Shown piece by piece: positions 45,669 through 53,900 of a DNA stretch of 64,000 bases; positions within the stretch are counted from its first letter, which is position 1; each line of letters starts with the position of its first letter. The stretch comes from Phycisphaeraceae bacterium. GTDB taxonomy: Bacteria; Planctomycetota; Phycisphaerae; Phycisphaerales; Zrk34. A model generated the notes under the pieces. It saw only the letters and a program-made list of their open reading frames with translations. It had not been told where the DNA came from and made no database searches. The position numbers and the translations under genes were made by a program. The stretch spans positions 310,001-374,000 of the forward strand of contig JANQHD010000023.1 in NCBI GenBank assembly GCA_028282805.1. The letters are read 5' to 3'.

Positions 45669-46613
45669 ATGGTTGGGAAGCTCGGTAAGTTCGCTTTTGG
45701 TGCTGCGTTCGCAGCTGTTGCCGCCTTCGGCGCCTCCGCCGGGGCTACCACGATCAATCAGGCGCTGGCCGACGTCCAGGGCCAGACCGGCGTGTCCGGT
45801 CCGATCACTTTTAACTTCAACGACCTTTCGGTTGCCGACTACTTCGACCTCGACAGTTCCGGCACGGTCACCCCCGGTGACGTGGTGCTCGGTGCGGTCG
45901 TGATCGACGAGGTCGTCAGCTCCGACGGGCTCGGCGGCACGGCTGCCGTGACCGATGTGTCCGGCATCTACGCCCTTGAGGTCGCCGGCACCACGCCCGT
46001 CGGCCCTCCCGGCCCCGCGGGCACGCCGATCAACGCGTCGTTCATCCCGATCACGCCCGGCGCCGATGCCGCCGTCGGTGGCCTGACCGGCACCGCCCCC
46101 TCGACCCTCCTCGCCCCCGGTGAGATGTTCGCGGTCTTCCAGGGCGGCGTTTCGACCGACCCCAACGTGATCCCCGCCTCCGGCTCGTTCTACGCGGGCG
46201 CGTTCACCGACGGTGACAAGTACGCCACGCTGGCACCGACCGTCGGCTACACGATCAACTTCATCGGCGACACGCTCGCCGCGCTCGCGGGCTTGACCCC
46301 CGGCAGCACCATCGGCACCATCCTCGCGCCCTCGGGCCAGGACGTGATCGATGGCGGCCTGGGCGACGGTGGCCAGGGCATCGCCCAACTGCCGCTGAGC
46401 CCGATCGGCGCGTTCGGCTCCGACGTGGACCTGACCGGCTCGATCCTGACCTCGGCCGGCCCCAGCGCTTTGCCCGGCGCCGCGGCGACCTTCTCGGACA
46501 CCGCGACGTTCCAGATCACGGCCGTCGCCGTGCCGCTGCCGCCCGCCGTCCTGGCCGGCATCCCGCTGCTCGGCTTCGTGGTCCGTCGCACCATCAAGAA
46601 GAAGAACGCCTAA
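45669..46613 (+). CDS. VPLPPA-CTERM secreted protein, copy 1
   Basis: 314 residues, ATG 45669 with AGGAG at 45657. A signal peptide runs to about residue 25 (FAAVAAFGASAGA). Residues 57-71 (DYFDLDSSGTVTPGD) form a calcium-loop-like stretch, D60-x-D62-x-S64...D71, like EF-hand or dockerin loops. The C-terminus is a tripartite sorting signal: VPLPPAVLAGIPLLGFVV then RRTIKKK. It is expected to be exported, cut by the exosortase and attached at the surface. The core is nearly identical to the next gene. A strong terminator follows. Confidence 0.85.
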   Translation: MVGKLGKFAFGAAFAAVAAFGASAGATTINQALADVQGQTGVSGPITFNFNDLSVADYFDLDSSGTVTPGDVVLGAVVIDEVVSSDGLGGTAAVTDVSGIYALEVAGTTPVGPPGPAGTPINASFIPITPGADAAVGGLTGTAPSTLLAPGEMFAVFQGGVSTDPNVIPASGSFYAGAFTDGDKYATLAPTVGYTINFIGDTLAALAGLTPGSTIGTILAPSGQDVIDGGLGDGGQGIAQLPLSPIGAFGSDVDLTGSILTSAGPSALPGAAATFSDTATFQITAVAVPLPPAVLAGIPLLGFVVRRTIKKKNA

Positions 46614-46639
46614 ACCAGCGTTCCAACCAAAACCATCTG

Positions 46640-46673
46640 CAAGGGTAAGCCCACGGGCTTACCCTTGTTTTTT
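46640..46673 (+). terminator. Rho-independent terminator of VPLPPA copy 1
   Basis: A perfect 13-bp stem, CAAGGGTAAGCCC (46640-46652) with GGGCTTACCCTTG (46655-46667), a two-base loop, then six T. Confidence 0.93.
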
Positions 46674-46757
46674 GCGCTTTATCCAGCCGGCGGGCTTTCC
46701 CCCGACGCCGAGACATTTTTTTGCCGATAAGCCAAGCCCGTATAGCCGCTTAGGCGC

Positions 46758-46778
46758 ATATCAGGAATTTGCTGATAT
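46758..46778. promoter_or_regulatory. Inverted repeat ATATCAG/CTGATAT upstream of the second VPLPPA gene
   Basis: Arms 46758-46764 and 46772-46778 with a 7-base spacer, in the 395-bp gap between the two paralogs. It resembles the ATATCA/TGATAT arms before copy 1, although spacing differs by six bases. No sigma-54 type promoter was found in this gap. Confidence 0.4.
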
Positions 46779-47008
46779 CGGGGATTTATCGGGCGGTGGT
46801 ATTCTTATACCCGTTGCACAGGGTTGGGTGACCACGTCTTTTTGGTGCAACGCCGAACGCACAATTCCGCACACGCGCTTATGCCGTGAGCGGAGAAGAG
46901 ATGAATGTTGTGTCGTGTCACGTCAGCAAGTGAGGAGCAACGCAAGCAACGAACGAGCGTCGGGTTGGGGGAGAACCGTTCCACCCCGCCGCTCAAAGGA
47001 GAAAAGTG

Positions 47009-47953
47009 ATGGTTGGGAAACTCGCAAAACTCACGGTCGGCTTGTCATTCTGTTTCGTCATGTGCATCGGCACTTCCGCCTATGCGGTGACCATCAATCA
47101 GGCGCTGGTCTCGGTCCAAGCGCAGACTGGAGTCGCCGGCCCCGTTACCTTTGAGTTCAACGACCTTTCGGTCGCCGACTACTTCGACCTCGACAGCTCC
47201 GGCACCGTCACCCCCGGTGACGTGGTGCTCGGCGCGTTCGTCGTCGATGAGATCGTTTCGTCCAACGGGCTCGGAGGCACGGCGCCGCTGACCGACGTGT
47301 CCGGCGTCTACGCCCTCGAAGTCGCCGGGACGACCCCCGTCGGCCCTCCCGGCCCCGCGGGCACGCCGATCAACGCGTCGTTCATCCCGATCACGCCCGG
47401 CGCCGATGCCGCCGTCGGCTTCCTGACCGGCACCGCCCCCTCGACGCTCCTCGCCCCCGGCGAGATGTTCGCCGTGTACCAGGGCGGCGTTTCGACAAAC
47501 CCGAACCTGATCCCGGCCTCCGGCTCGTTCTACGCGGGCGCGTTCACCGACGGTGACAAGTACGCCACGCTGACGCCGACCGTGGGCTACACGATCAACT
47601 TCATCGGCGACACGCTCGCGGCACTCGCCGGCCTCACGCCGGGCAGCACCATCGGCACCATCCTCGCGCCTTCGGGCCAGGACGTGGTCGCCGGCGGCCT
47701 CGGTGACGGCGGCGAAGGCATCGGCCAGCTGCCGCTGAGCCCGATCGGCGCGTTCGGCTCCGACGTGGACCTGACCGGTTCGATCCTGACCTCGGCCGGC
47801 CCCAGCGCTTTGCCCGGCGCCGCGGCGACCTTCTCGGACACCGCGACGTTCCAGATCACGGCCGTTGCCGTGCCGCTGCCGCCCGCGCTGCTCGCCGGCA
47901 TCCCGCTGCTCGGCTTCGTGGTCGCGCGCACGGTCCGCAGGCACAACGCCTGA
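47009..47953 (+). CDS. VPLPPA-CTERM secreted protein, copy 2
   Basis: 314 residues, the same length as copy 1. AAGGAG lies just before GTG-ATG at 47006-47011. The signal peptide differs most from copy 1 (LTVGLSFCFVMCIGTSAYA), whereas the middle and C-terminal halves are almost the same, including the calcium-loop-like D-L-D-S-S-G-T-V-T-P-G-D and the VPLPPALLAGIPLLGFVV sorting signal with a RTVRRHNA end. Likely a recent tandem duplication whose promoter and signal peptide have diverged. Own terminator at 48006. Confidence 0.85.
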   Translation: MVGKLAKLTVGLSFCFVMCIGTSAYAVTINQALVSVQAQTGVAGPVTFEFNDLSVADYFDLDSSGTVTPGDVVLGAFVVDEIVSSNGLGGTAPLTDVSGVYALEVAGTTPVGPPGPAGTPINASFIPITPGADAAVGFLTGTAPSTLLAPGEMFAVYQGGVSTNPNLIPASGSFYAGAFTDGDKYATLTPTVGYTINFIGDTLAALAGLTPGSTIGTILAPSGQDVVAGGLGDGGEGIGQLPLSPIGAFGSDVDLTGSILTSAGPSALPGAAATFSDTATFQITAVAVPLPPALLAGIPLLGFVVARTVRRHNA

Positions 47954-48005
47954 GGTTCTTTCGACCGAACGCCCCGCGTTCGACAACACGATTCAACCAT
48001 CACGA

Positions 48006-48040
48006 CAAGGGCGAACCCCGTGGGTTCGCCCTTGTGTTTT
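48006..48040 (+). terminator. Rho-independent terminator of VPLPPA copy 2
   Basis: Perfect 13-bp stem, CAAGGGCGAACCC (48006-48018) with GGGTTCGCCCTTG (48022-48034), CGT loop, then TGTTTT. It is a relative of the copy 1 terminator with changes on both sides of the stem that keep pairing. Confidence 0.9.
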
Positions 48041-48096
48041 GCGCGCAACAACCACCCGTCGCACAAGTCACAGCCCCGCGAACGGAACCTTGGAAC

Positions 48097-48960
48097 TTAA
48101 ATCAGTTTTGTTCGTAACCCGCCGAGGCGGAAGAAGCGGCGCATGGCGGCCAGGTCGCGCGCCGCGTCGGCGCTGAGTTCGGCCTTGCGCCGCGCCAGCT
48201 CCGCGACGACCGGTTGGTGGTCGCCGGCGAAGCGGTCGGCGGACTTGATCGCCACGAGGAACGCGACGGGGAACATGCGGAACAACTTCGCGCGCGTGCG
48301 CAACGGGCCCATCGCGTCTTCCAGCTCGCCGGGCGTGTAAGCGGCGCGCAACGAGTTGAGGTAGTCGGTGGTGAAGTGCCTGGGCTGGCGGTCTTCGTAC
48401 ATCAGCGCAAAGTAGCGCATGGTTTCGACGCGTCGGAGCCGACCGAAGTCGCCGAGGTACAACCCGCCGCCGGGCTTGAGCAACCGGTGGGCTTCGCGCA
48501 TGGCGCGGGTGAGCAGGTCGGCGGTGGGCAGGTGGTGCAGCGACATCGCCGAGACGATCGCGTCGAAGCCGTGGTCGGGCTCTTCGAGGTCGGTGATGTC
48601 GCCGCGCTGGAAGGTGACGTTGGTCAGGCCGAGCTTTTGGGCGTGCGTTTGGGCGCGTTCGAGCATCTGCTGCGAGAGGTCGACGCCGACGAACTGCGCA
48701 TCGGGTCGCAGCGACGCGAGGTGCGCCAGTTGCACGGCGGGCCCGCACGCCAGGTCGAGCACGCGGTCGCCGGGCGCGATGACGGTGCAGGCTTGGGCGG
48801 TGTGGAACAGGTGCGTGGGCGCCATGACTTCGGCGCCGGCGTCGGCGTAGTCGCGGACCTGGTCGTCGTCGACCATGGCCATCGACGGCTCGGGCAGGCG
48901 GTCGGTCGCCTGTCGCCGGGGCGTGCACAGTTCCTTGATGATCAGTTTCGGGATCGTCAT
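48097..48960 (-). CDS. Class I SAM-dependent methyltransferase of the FeeM island
   Basis: 287 residues. SAM motif RVLDLACGPAVQLAHLASLR, acidic loop FVGVDLSQQMLERAQTHA, then FDAIVSAMSLHHLPTADLLT and RLLKPGGGLYLGDFGRL: Methyltransf_25 type. C-terminal 90 residues are alpha-helical with FRMFPVAFLVAIKSADRFAG. It starts 23 bases after the FeeM-like gene on the same strand, so they are probably one transcript. A small-molecule or acyl-amino-acid substrate is an inference from this placement. Confidence 0.8.
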   Translation of the reverse strand: MTIPKLIIKELCTPRRQATDRLPEPSMAMVDDDQVRDYADAGAEVMAPTHLFHTAQACTVIAPGDRVLDLACGPAVQLAHLASLRPDAQFVGVDLSQQMLERAQTHAQKLGLTNVTFQRGDITDLEEPDHGFDAIVSAMSLHHLPTADLLTRAMREAHRLLKPGGGLYLGDFGRLRRVETMRYFALMYEDRQPRHFTTDYLNSLRAAYTPGELEDAMGPLRTRAKLFRMFPVAFLVAIKSADRFAGDHQPVVAELARRKAELSADAARDLAAMRRFFRLGGLRTKLI

Positions 48961-48983
48961 ATCGAACAGGGCGGGTGCGGGCG

Positions 48984-49742
48984 TCAGGCGGCGCTGACGG
49001 AGTGGGCGTCGGTGCTTTGCTGGGTCAGGTACTGTTCGAGGCTGGTGCCCGCGAGTTGTTTGCCGGTGAGGTCGAAGCGATCGTCGAAGTACTCGGGGGC
49101 GATGGTGTTGTTGACGAGGTAGCGCAGGCCGCGCGGCAGCTTGTCTTGCGTCGTGGCCGTGGCCCAGTCGATGCGCAGCAGCACGACGGGGTTGTCCTTG
49201 ACGGTGGCGTAGGCCTTGACGGGCCCGACCTGGTCGAAGCCGAGCAGCCGGGTGTAGAAGTTGGCGTGGTGGGGGTGGACGCCGATGACGCCGTCGGTCG
49301 CGCCGCAGGCCAGCGCGAAGTAGGTGGCGTGGCGGATCATCTCGAGCAGCGCTTCGATGGAGCGGAAGAGGTGTTCGCGCCGGTCGGCGAAGAGGCCGAA
49401 CTCCGCGAGGCGTCGGCCTTCGGTGCGCATCTGCTGGAGCTCGTTTTCGTAGACGGTGTCGAGCGGCAGGCCGGTCTCGCAGTCGGCGTAGGCGCTGAGG
49501 GTGGAGACGGTCATGCCGCCGATGTTGCCGAAGATGACGGCGGTCTTTTTCTGGATGGTCTGGGAGACGGTGTGGAGCTTGAACTTGTTGGGTGGGATGA
49601 GCCCGGCGCGCAGGTAGGCGCGGTAGACGAGCGACCAGGCCGTCTCGACCTGTTCGTACGTCTTGGCGATCTCGAACGTCAGGCCGGCTTGGGCGTCCGG
49701 CTCGGCGTCCTTCTCGCGCGGGGGATGGTTGCCCTGGGTCAT
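48984..49742 (-). CDS. FeeM-like N-acyl amino acid synthase, copy 2
   Basis: 252 residues from ATG at 49742, which has GAAGGG five bases upstream; a start at 49799 is also open. Pattern of the FeeM/exosortase-associated acyltransferase group (GNAT fold related to autoinducer synthases): TAWSLVYRAYLRAGLIPPNK, GLPLDTVYENELQQMRTEGR, RLAEFGLFADR, VIGVHPHHANFYTRLLGFD and NPVVLLRIDW. Such enzymes join an acyl chain from acyl-ACP to an amino acid, tyrosine in FeeM. Related to the gene at 49884. Confidence 0.78.
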   Translation of the reverse strand: MTQGNHPPREKDAEPDAQAGLTFEIAKTYEQVETAWSLVYRAYLRAGLIPPNKFKLHTVSQTIQKKTAVIFGNIGGMTVSTLSAYADCETGLPLDTVYENELQQMRTEGRRLAEFGLFADRREHLFRSIEALLEMIRHATYFALACGATDGVIGVHPHHANFYTRLLGFDQVGPVKAYATVKDNPVVLLRIDWATATTQDKLPRGLRYLVNNTIAPEYFDDRFDLTGKQLAGTSLEQYLTQQSTDAHSVSAA

Positions 49743-49883
49743 TGTCGCCCTTCGGGTTAGCAAAACCGTTGATCTGACACGATTCATATCGAACCGCAAC
49801 CCTTTGTGCTTTAGGGAGCAATTGCGTTTTGTCGCGCAGGTGTCGTAGATCGCGCACGACCGATAACGCCTCGCGTCGGGGGA

Positions 49884-50693
49884 TCAGGCGGCCGGGGCGG
49901 CGGTGGCCCGCACGACGGGGCACTCGACGAACCGCTCGACGGGGGTGCCGGCGATCGCGGCCTTGTGGAAGCGGAAACGCCGGGCGAACTGCTCGGCGTC
50001 CATCGCGTGATCGATCAGGTACTTCAGCCCGCGCGGGACCGCGCGGCGGGCGGTGGCCTTGGCCCAGTCGATGCGCAGCAGCACCACGGGGTGGTGGCGG
50101 ACGGTGGGGTAGGCCAACTCGGGCCCGGCGACCTCGAAGCCGAGCAGCCGGGTGTAGAAGCCGACGTGTCGGGGGTGGACGCCGATGATGCCGTCGGTCG
50201 CGCCGCAGTGGCGGATGAAGTGGGTGACGTGGCGGATCAGCTCGAACACCGCGCTGACCGGTCGGCTGTTGCAGTTGCGGTGCTGGGCGAACAGGCCGAT
50301 CTCACCGAGGGTTCGCCCGTTGCGGCGCATGGCGTCGAGCTGCTTGGCGTAGACCGAGTCGAGGGGCAGGCCTTGCTCGCCGTCCATGTACGCGCTCATG
50401 GTGTAGGCGGTGGTGGGGCCGACCTTTCCGGTGATGACGACGGACCGGTCCTGCAGCGCGTGGGGCACGGTGTGCAGCGCGGCGCTGTTGGGGGGGATGA
50501 GGCCTTCGTGGAGGTAGGTCGCGTAGACCAGCGACCAGGCGGCGTCGACCTGCTGGTAGGCCTCGGCGACGGCGAAGCGGATGCCGTCGTCGGCAGCGGG
50601 GGTGTGATTGCGCCAGAGTCGGGCGATCGGGTTGCGCGGGGCGACGGCGCGGTGATCCCCCGCAAACCCGGGCTTCCATCCGTAAACAATCAT
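49884..50693 (-). CDS. FeeM-like N-acyl amino acid synthase, copy 1
   Basis: 269 residues from ATG at 50693 with AGGAG ten bases before it. The same marks as its neighbour: AAWSLVYATYLHEGLIPPNS, GLPLDSVYAKQLDAMRRNGR, EIGLFAQHR, IIGVHPRHVGFYTRLLGFEV and HPVVLLRIDWAKA. Clear divergence from the other copy suggests two acyl or amino acid specificities. It is the first gene of the minus-strand unit and lies back to back with the flavoprotein gene. Confidence 0.78.
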   Translation of the reverse strand: MIVYGWKPGFAGDHRAVAPRNPIARLWRNHTPAADDGIRFAVAEAYQQVDAAWSLVYATYLHEGLIPPNSAALHTVPHALQDRSVVITGKVGPTTAYTMSAYMDGEQGLPLDSVYAKQLDAMRRNGRTLGEIGLFAQHRNCNSRPVSAVFELIRHVTHFIRHCGATDGIIGVHPRHVGFYTRLLGFEVAGPELAYPTVRHHPVVLLRIDWAKATARRAVPRGLKYLIDHAMDAEQFARRFRFHKAAIAGTPVERFVECPVVRATAAPAA

Positions 50694-50821
50694 GGGTCGG
50701 TAACTCCTGGGCAACTCGGGCGGGGGGTGGTTAATCCACCGGGGGGTATTGACCGATAAAAAGCTGGTGGCCTGGGGGGCGGTGGCGCGGGTCGGTGTGG
50801 GCTGGGCGAAGCTGAAGGACC

Positions 50822-52429
50822 ATGGACCAAAACACGGATCAACTGGGTAGCGCTATCGAGGCCTTCAAGGCGGTCGTGGGTCAGCCGCACGTGCTGAGCG
50901 ACGACGCGTCCTTGAGTCGCTACGCGCTGAGCACCGGGCCTGCCGGTACCCGCCCCGCAGCGGTTGTTCGCCCGGAAGCCAGCGAACAGGTTCAGCGGAT
51001 CGTGAGGATTGCGGGCCAGTATCGCGTCCGTCTTTACCCTATCAGCCGTGGGTATAACTTCGGCTATGGGGATGCTTGTGCTCCAACCGACGGCCAGGTG
51101 ATCGTCGATCTGGGACGGATGGACCGCATCATCGAGGTCAACCGCGAGCTGCATTATTGCGTTATCGGACCGGGGGTCAAGCAGGGCCAATTAGCCGATT
51201 ATCTGGCCAAAAACGCCCCCGAGCTCGTGCTCGACTGCACCGGGGCCGGCCGCGACGCTTCTTTGGTCGGTAATACCCTGGACAGGGGATTCGGTCACAC
51301 CCCCTACGGCGACCACTTCCTGCACACCTGCGGCATGAAGGTCGTCCTCGCCGACGGCACCGAGCTGAACACCGGCTTCGGGGCCTTCGACGGCGCACGC
51401 TCGGGGCGGGTCTACCGCTACGGCGTCGGGCCGTTCCTCGACGGCATCTTCTGCCAGAGCAACTTCGGCATCGTCACCGAGATCGGCCTGTGGCTCATGC
51501 CGCGACCCGAGGCGTTCAGCGCGTTCTTCTTCAGCGTCGACGACGAGGCGCAGCTCGAAGCCATCATCGACCGCCTCGCGCCGTTACGCCGCAGCGGCTT
51601 GCTGCGCTCTGCGATCCACATCGCCAACGACCTGCGCGTGGTCAGCTCCAAAACGCAATACCCGTGGGACCGCGCGGGCGGCGCCACGCCGCTGCCCGAT
51701 GCGCTGCGCAAGCAGCTCCGCCGCGAGCACGGCGTCGGCCTGTGGATGGGCGCCGGCTCCATCGAAGGCTCGCGCGGCTTGGTCAAACAGATCAAACGCG
51801 AACTCAAACGCGCCCTAAAACCCGTGCGCATCACGTTCATGGACGAACGCCGATACGCCTTGGCGCAAAGGCTCGTGGGCCTGCTCAACCGCTTCGGTTT
51901 GGCGCGCGGGCTGACCGGTCAGCTGCGCGCCCTGCGCCCGGTGCTCGACCTCATGCAGGGCACCCCCACCGACGAACCGCTCGCCGGCGTGCGCTGGCGC
52001 TTGCGCGGAAACCTCGACGAAGCGCAGCTCGACCCCCGCCTGTGCGGCGCCGGGCTGATGTGGGCCTCGCCCGTACTGCCCATGACCGGCCACGATGCGC
52101 GGCGAGTCATGCAAACCATCGAGCCCATCTTCGCCGCGCACGGCTTCGAGTGCCCGATCACCTTCACGATGATCAACGAGCGCGCCATGATCGGTATCAC
52201 CAACGTGTTCTTCGACCGGCGCGACGAAGACGAAACCGCCCGCGCCGCCGCCTGCTACGACCAGCTCGTGCAAAGCCTGATCGACGCCGGCTACCCGCCT
52301 TACCGCACCGGGCCCGGCGGGTTCGCCAAGCTGCACGCCCCGGCCGAGGCGTTCTGGCGCGTCGCCGGCCGCCTCAAGCACGCCCTCGACCCCGAACAGA
52401 TCCTCAGCCCCGGCCGATACCTGCCTTAA
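50822..52429 (+). CDS. FAD-dependent oxidase, 4-cresol dehydrogenase / vanillyl-alcohol oxidase family
   Basis: 535 residues. FAD-binding PCMH domain at the N-terminus (RPAAVVRPEASEQVQRIVRI, PISRGYNFGYGDACAPTDGQ, then VGNTLDRGFGHTPYGDHFLH and GMKVVLADGTELNTGFGAFD), a pattern close to p-cresol methylhydroxylase flavoprotein and vanillyl-alcohol oxidase. The cap domain ends in PYRTGPGGFAKLHAP and DPEQILSPGRYLP. These enzymes oxidise para-alkyl phenols. Divergent from the FeeM-like operon by 128 bp, so shared control is likely and an acyl-tyrosine-like substrate is conceivable. Confidence 0.85.
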   Translation: MDQNTDQLGSAIEAFKAVVGQPHVLSDDASLSRYALSTGPAGTRPAAVVRPEASEQVQRIVRIAGQYRVRLYPISRGYNFGYGDACAPTDGQVIVDLGRMDRIIEVNRELHYCVIGPGVKQGQLADYLAKNAPELVLDCTGAGRDASLVGNTLDRGFGHTPYGDHFLHTCGMKVVLADGTELNTGFGAFDGARSGRVYRYGVGPFLDGIFCQSNFGIVTEIGLWLMPRPEAFSAFFFSVDDEAQLEAIIDRLAPLRRSGLLRSAIHIANDLRVVSSKTQYPWDRAGGATPLPDALRKQLRREHGVGLWMGAGSIEGSRGLVKQIKRELKRALKPVRITFMDERRYALAQRLVGLLNRFGLARGLTGQLRALRPVLDLMQGTPTDEPLAGVRWRLRGNLDEAQLDPRLCGAGLMWASPVLPMTGHDARRVMQTIEPIFAAHGFECPITFTMINERAMIGITNVFFDRRDEDETARAAACYDQLVQSLIDAGYPPYRTGPGGFAKLHAPAEAFWRVAGRLKHALDPEQILSPGRYLP

Positions 52430-52975
52430 CCGACAACAGGGGCGGTCCTCAAGCTGAGTTAAACGCAGATTTCGGGGTTAAAAGACAACAGCGCCGTTGG
52501 CCGTATCGGACCCGTCGGCCGCCTCTTATGCAATCGAGCAAGAATCGGCCCGCGTCGAGGTGCTTTCTGCTCATGGCCTCAGCGGCGGTTCTAGGCCGCC
52601 TGAGCGGGCTTGGTGCACGTCTCCAAATGGGCAAAATTCCCCAGATCACTCATCCACAAGTTGTGCACATCCGGCGTAATGTCATGGGGCGCTCGAATGG
52701 GCATTAATGGCGATAATACCCCCGATTTTGCGCTGACTCGGGGTGTTTTCAAGGGATATTCGGGTCCCTTTTTTCTGTTTGGCGCCGTGGTCTTGCGCCG
52801 TGCACATTTGTGGAATTAGCCACATATTTCGCGAGGTTTTTATTGCAGGCCCTGAGTCAGCGGGGTATATTGGTATCAGCTTCGACAGTGCATGCAGGTG
52901 TCTGTGCCGTGTGTCCCATTGGGGGGATGGCTCGGTTGGGTAAAATATCTGCGGAGGTCGGAGTGGGAGTGACAG
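52430..52975. other. Non-coding leader of the VPLPSA-CTERM gene
   Basis: 546 bases without a supported gene. The second half is AT-richer than the neighbourhood, as before the other sorting-substrate genes, and contains GATAATACCCCCGATTTTG near 52710. No terminator with a T run for the flavoprotein gene and no -24/-12 pair were found. Confidence 0.4.
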
Positions 52976-53722
52976 ATGATTCGTAAGTCGCAAATCCGAG
53001 CGAGCGTTTTGATCGTGGCGGTGATCGCCGCGCTCGGCTTCTCGTCGACGGTCTTTGCCGCCGGCGAAACCTACCGCTTCCACCTCCAGCAGCTCGAGCT
53101 CAACGCCAACCCGACGATCCCCATGGCCTTCATCGGCGACGTCGTCGATTACACCGGCACCATCTCCGCGGTCGGCACCTCCAACTCCACGCTCACCACC
53201 ATGCTCGTGCCGGGCACGGACTTCGGCTTCGTCAGCTCCTCGACCTCCATCCCCGCCGGCTACTCGATCAACAACCTGTCGATCAGCGCCACGCTCGCCA
53301 GCGGCATCGTCCAATCCGGCGCCCTCAACTTCGAGATCATGAACGGCTCGGGCACCGAAGCGTTCAACGCCTCGCTCCTGCTCGGCAGCGGCGACCTGAA
53401 CCTCGACCTGCTCAACAGCGGTGCCAACAAGAAGACCTACCTGCTCGACGCAGACATCACCGACATCACCTTCAGCGATCCGACGTTCCTCGGCCTGCCC
53501 GTGCCCGGTCAAGGGCCCGCCGGCCTGGTCGGCTCGCTGTTCCAGTTCCGTTTCATGGTCACCGACGGCCAGTACCCCGTCGCCGCCGAAGCGAAGGTCG
53601 ACGTCACGCAGTCGCCGCCCCCGCCGCCGACCGTGCCCCTGCCGTCCGCCGCCCTCGCCGGCAGCGCGATCCTCGGGCTCATGGGCGTCGTCCACTTCCG
53701 CCGACGCAGGCGGATCGATTGA
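52976..53722 (+). CDS. VPLPSA-CTERM secreted protein
   Basis: 248 residues; GGAG lies nine bases before ATG 52976. Signal peptide to about residue 29 (VLIVAVIAALGFSSTVFAAG). A beta-rich Ser/Thr/Asn-rich body follows, then a proline linker (SPPPPPTVPLPSAAL) and the sorting end AGSAILGLMGVVHFRRRRR. An exosortase substrate with the same VPLP type motif as the two paralogs at 45669 and 47009 but an unrelated body. Function of the body unknown. Confidence 0.85.
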   Translation: MIRKSQIRASVLIVAVIAALGFSSTVFAAGETYRFHLQQLELNANPTIPMAFIGDVVDYTGTISAVGTSNSTLTTMLVPGTDFGFVSSSTSIPAGYSINNLSISATLASGIVQSGALNFEIMNGSGTEAFNASLLLGSGDLNLDLLNSGANKKTYLLDADITDITFSDPTFLGLPVPGQGPAGLVGSLFQFRFMVTDGQYPVAAEAKVDVTQSPPPPPTVPLPSAALAGSAILGLMGVVHFRRRRRID

Positions 53723-53739
53723 AAGGTTTCAGATCAACC

Positions 53740-53768
53740 ATCGGGGTTCCGTTCCCGGCAACCCCGAT
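53740..53768 (+). terminator. Hairpin after the VPLPSA gene
   Basis: ATCGGGGTT (53740-53748) pairs with AACCCCGAT (53760-53768). No T tract follows, so termination may be weak or rho-assisted. Confidence 0.5.
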
Positions 53769-53781
53769 ACAAGACAACTTG

Positions 53782-53828
53782 AGAGAGAGAGTCGAGCCAC
53801 CCGGGCTTGTATTTAGAGAGAGAGTCGA
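53782..53828. repeat. Direct repeat AGAGAGAGAGTCGA, two copies
   Basis: Identical 14-mers at 53782-53795 and 53815-53828, 33 bases apart, in the leader of the VPEP-CTERM gene. Purine-rich; possibly a binding or mRNA element. Confidence 0.5.
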
Positions 53829-53900
53829 AGGTGAGAGGGTCAGCTAGTGTAAAGCTGGCCGGGAAACACTGAAAAGACTCGCACTGGGAGGAGTCGACAG

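Noticed and set aside
46614-47008. Sigma-54 promoter before VPLPPA copy 2
   Set aside because: TTGGTGCAACGCCGAACGC looked suggestive but GG and GC are not at the required spacing.
48097-49923. One continuous 608-codon minus-strand frame that could look like an acyltransferase-methyltransferase fusion
   Set aside because: The part upstream of the methyltransferase ATG at 48960 is an out-of-frame reading of the FeeM-like gene, which has its own stop at 48984.
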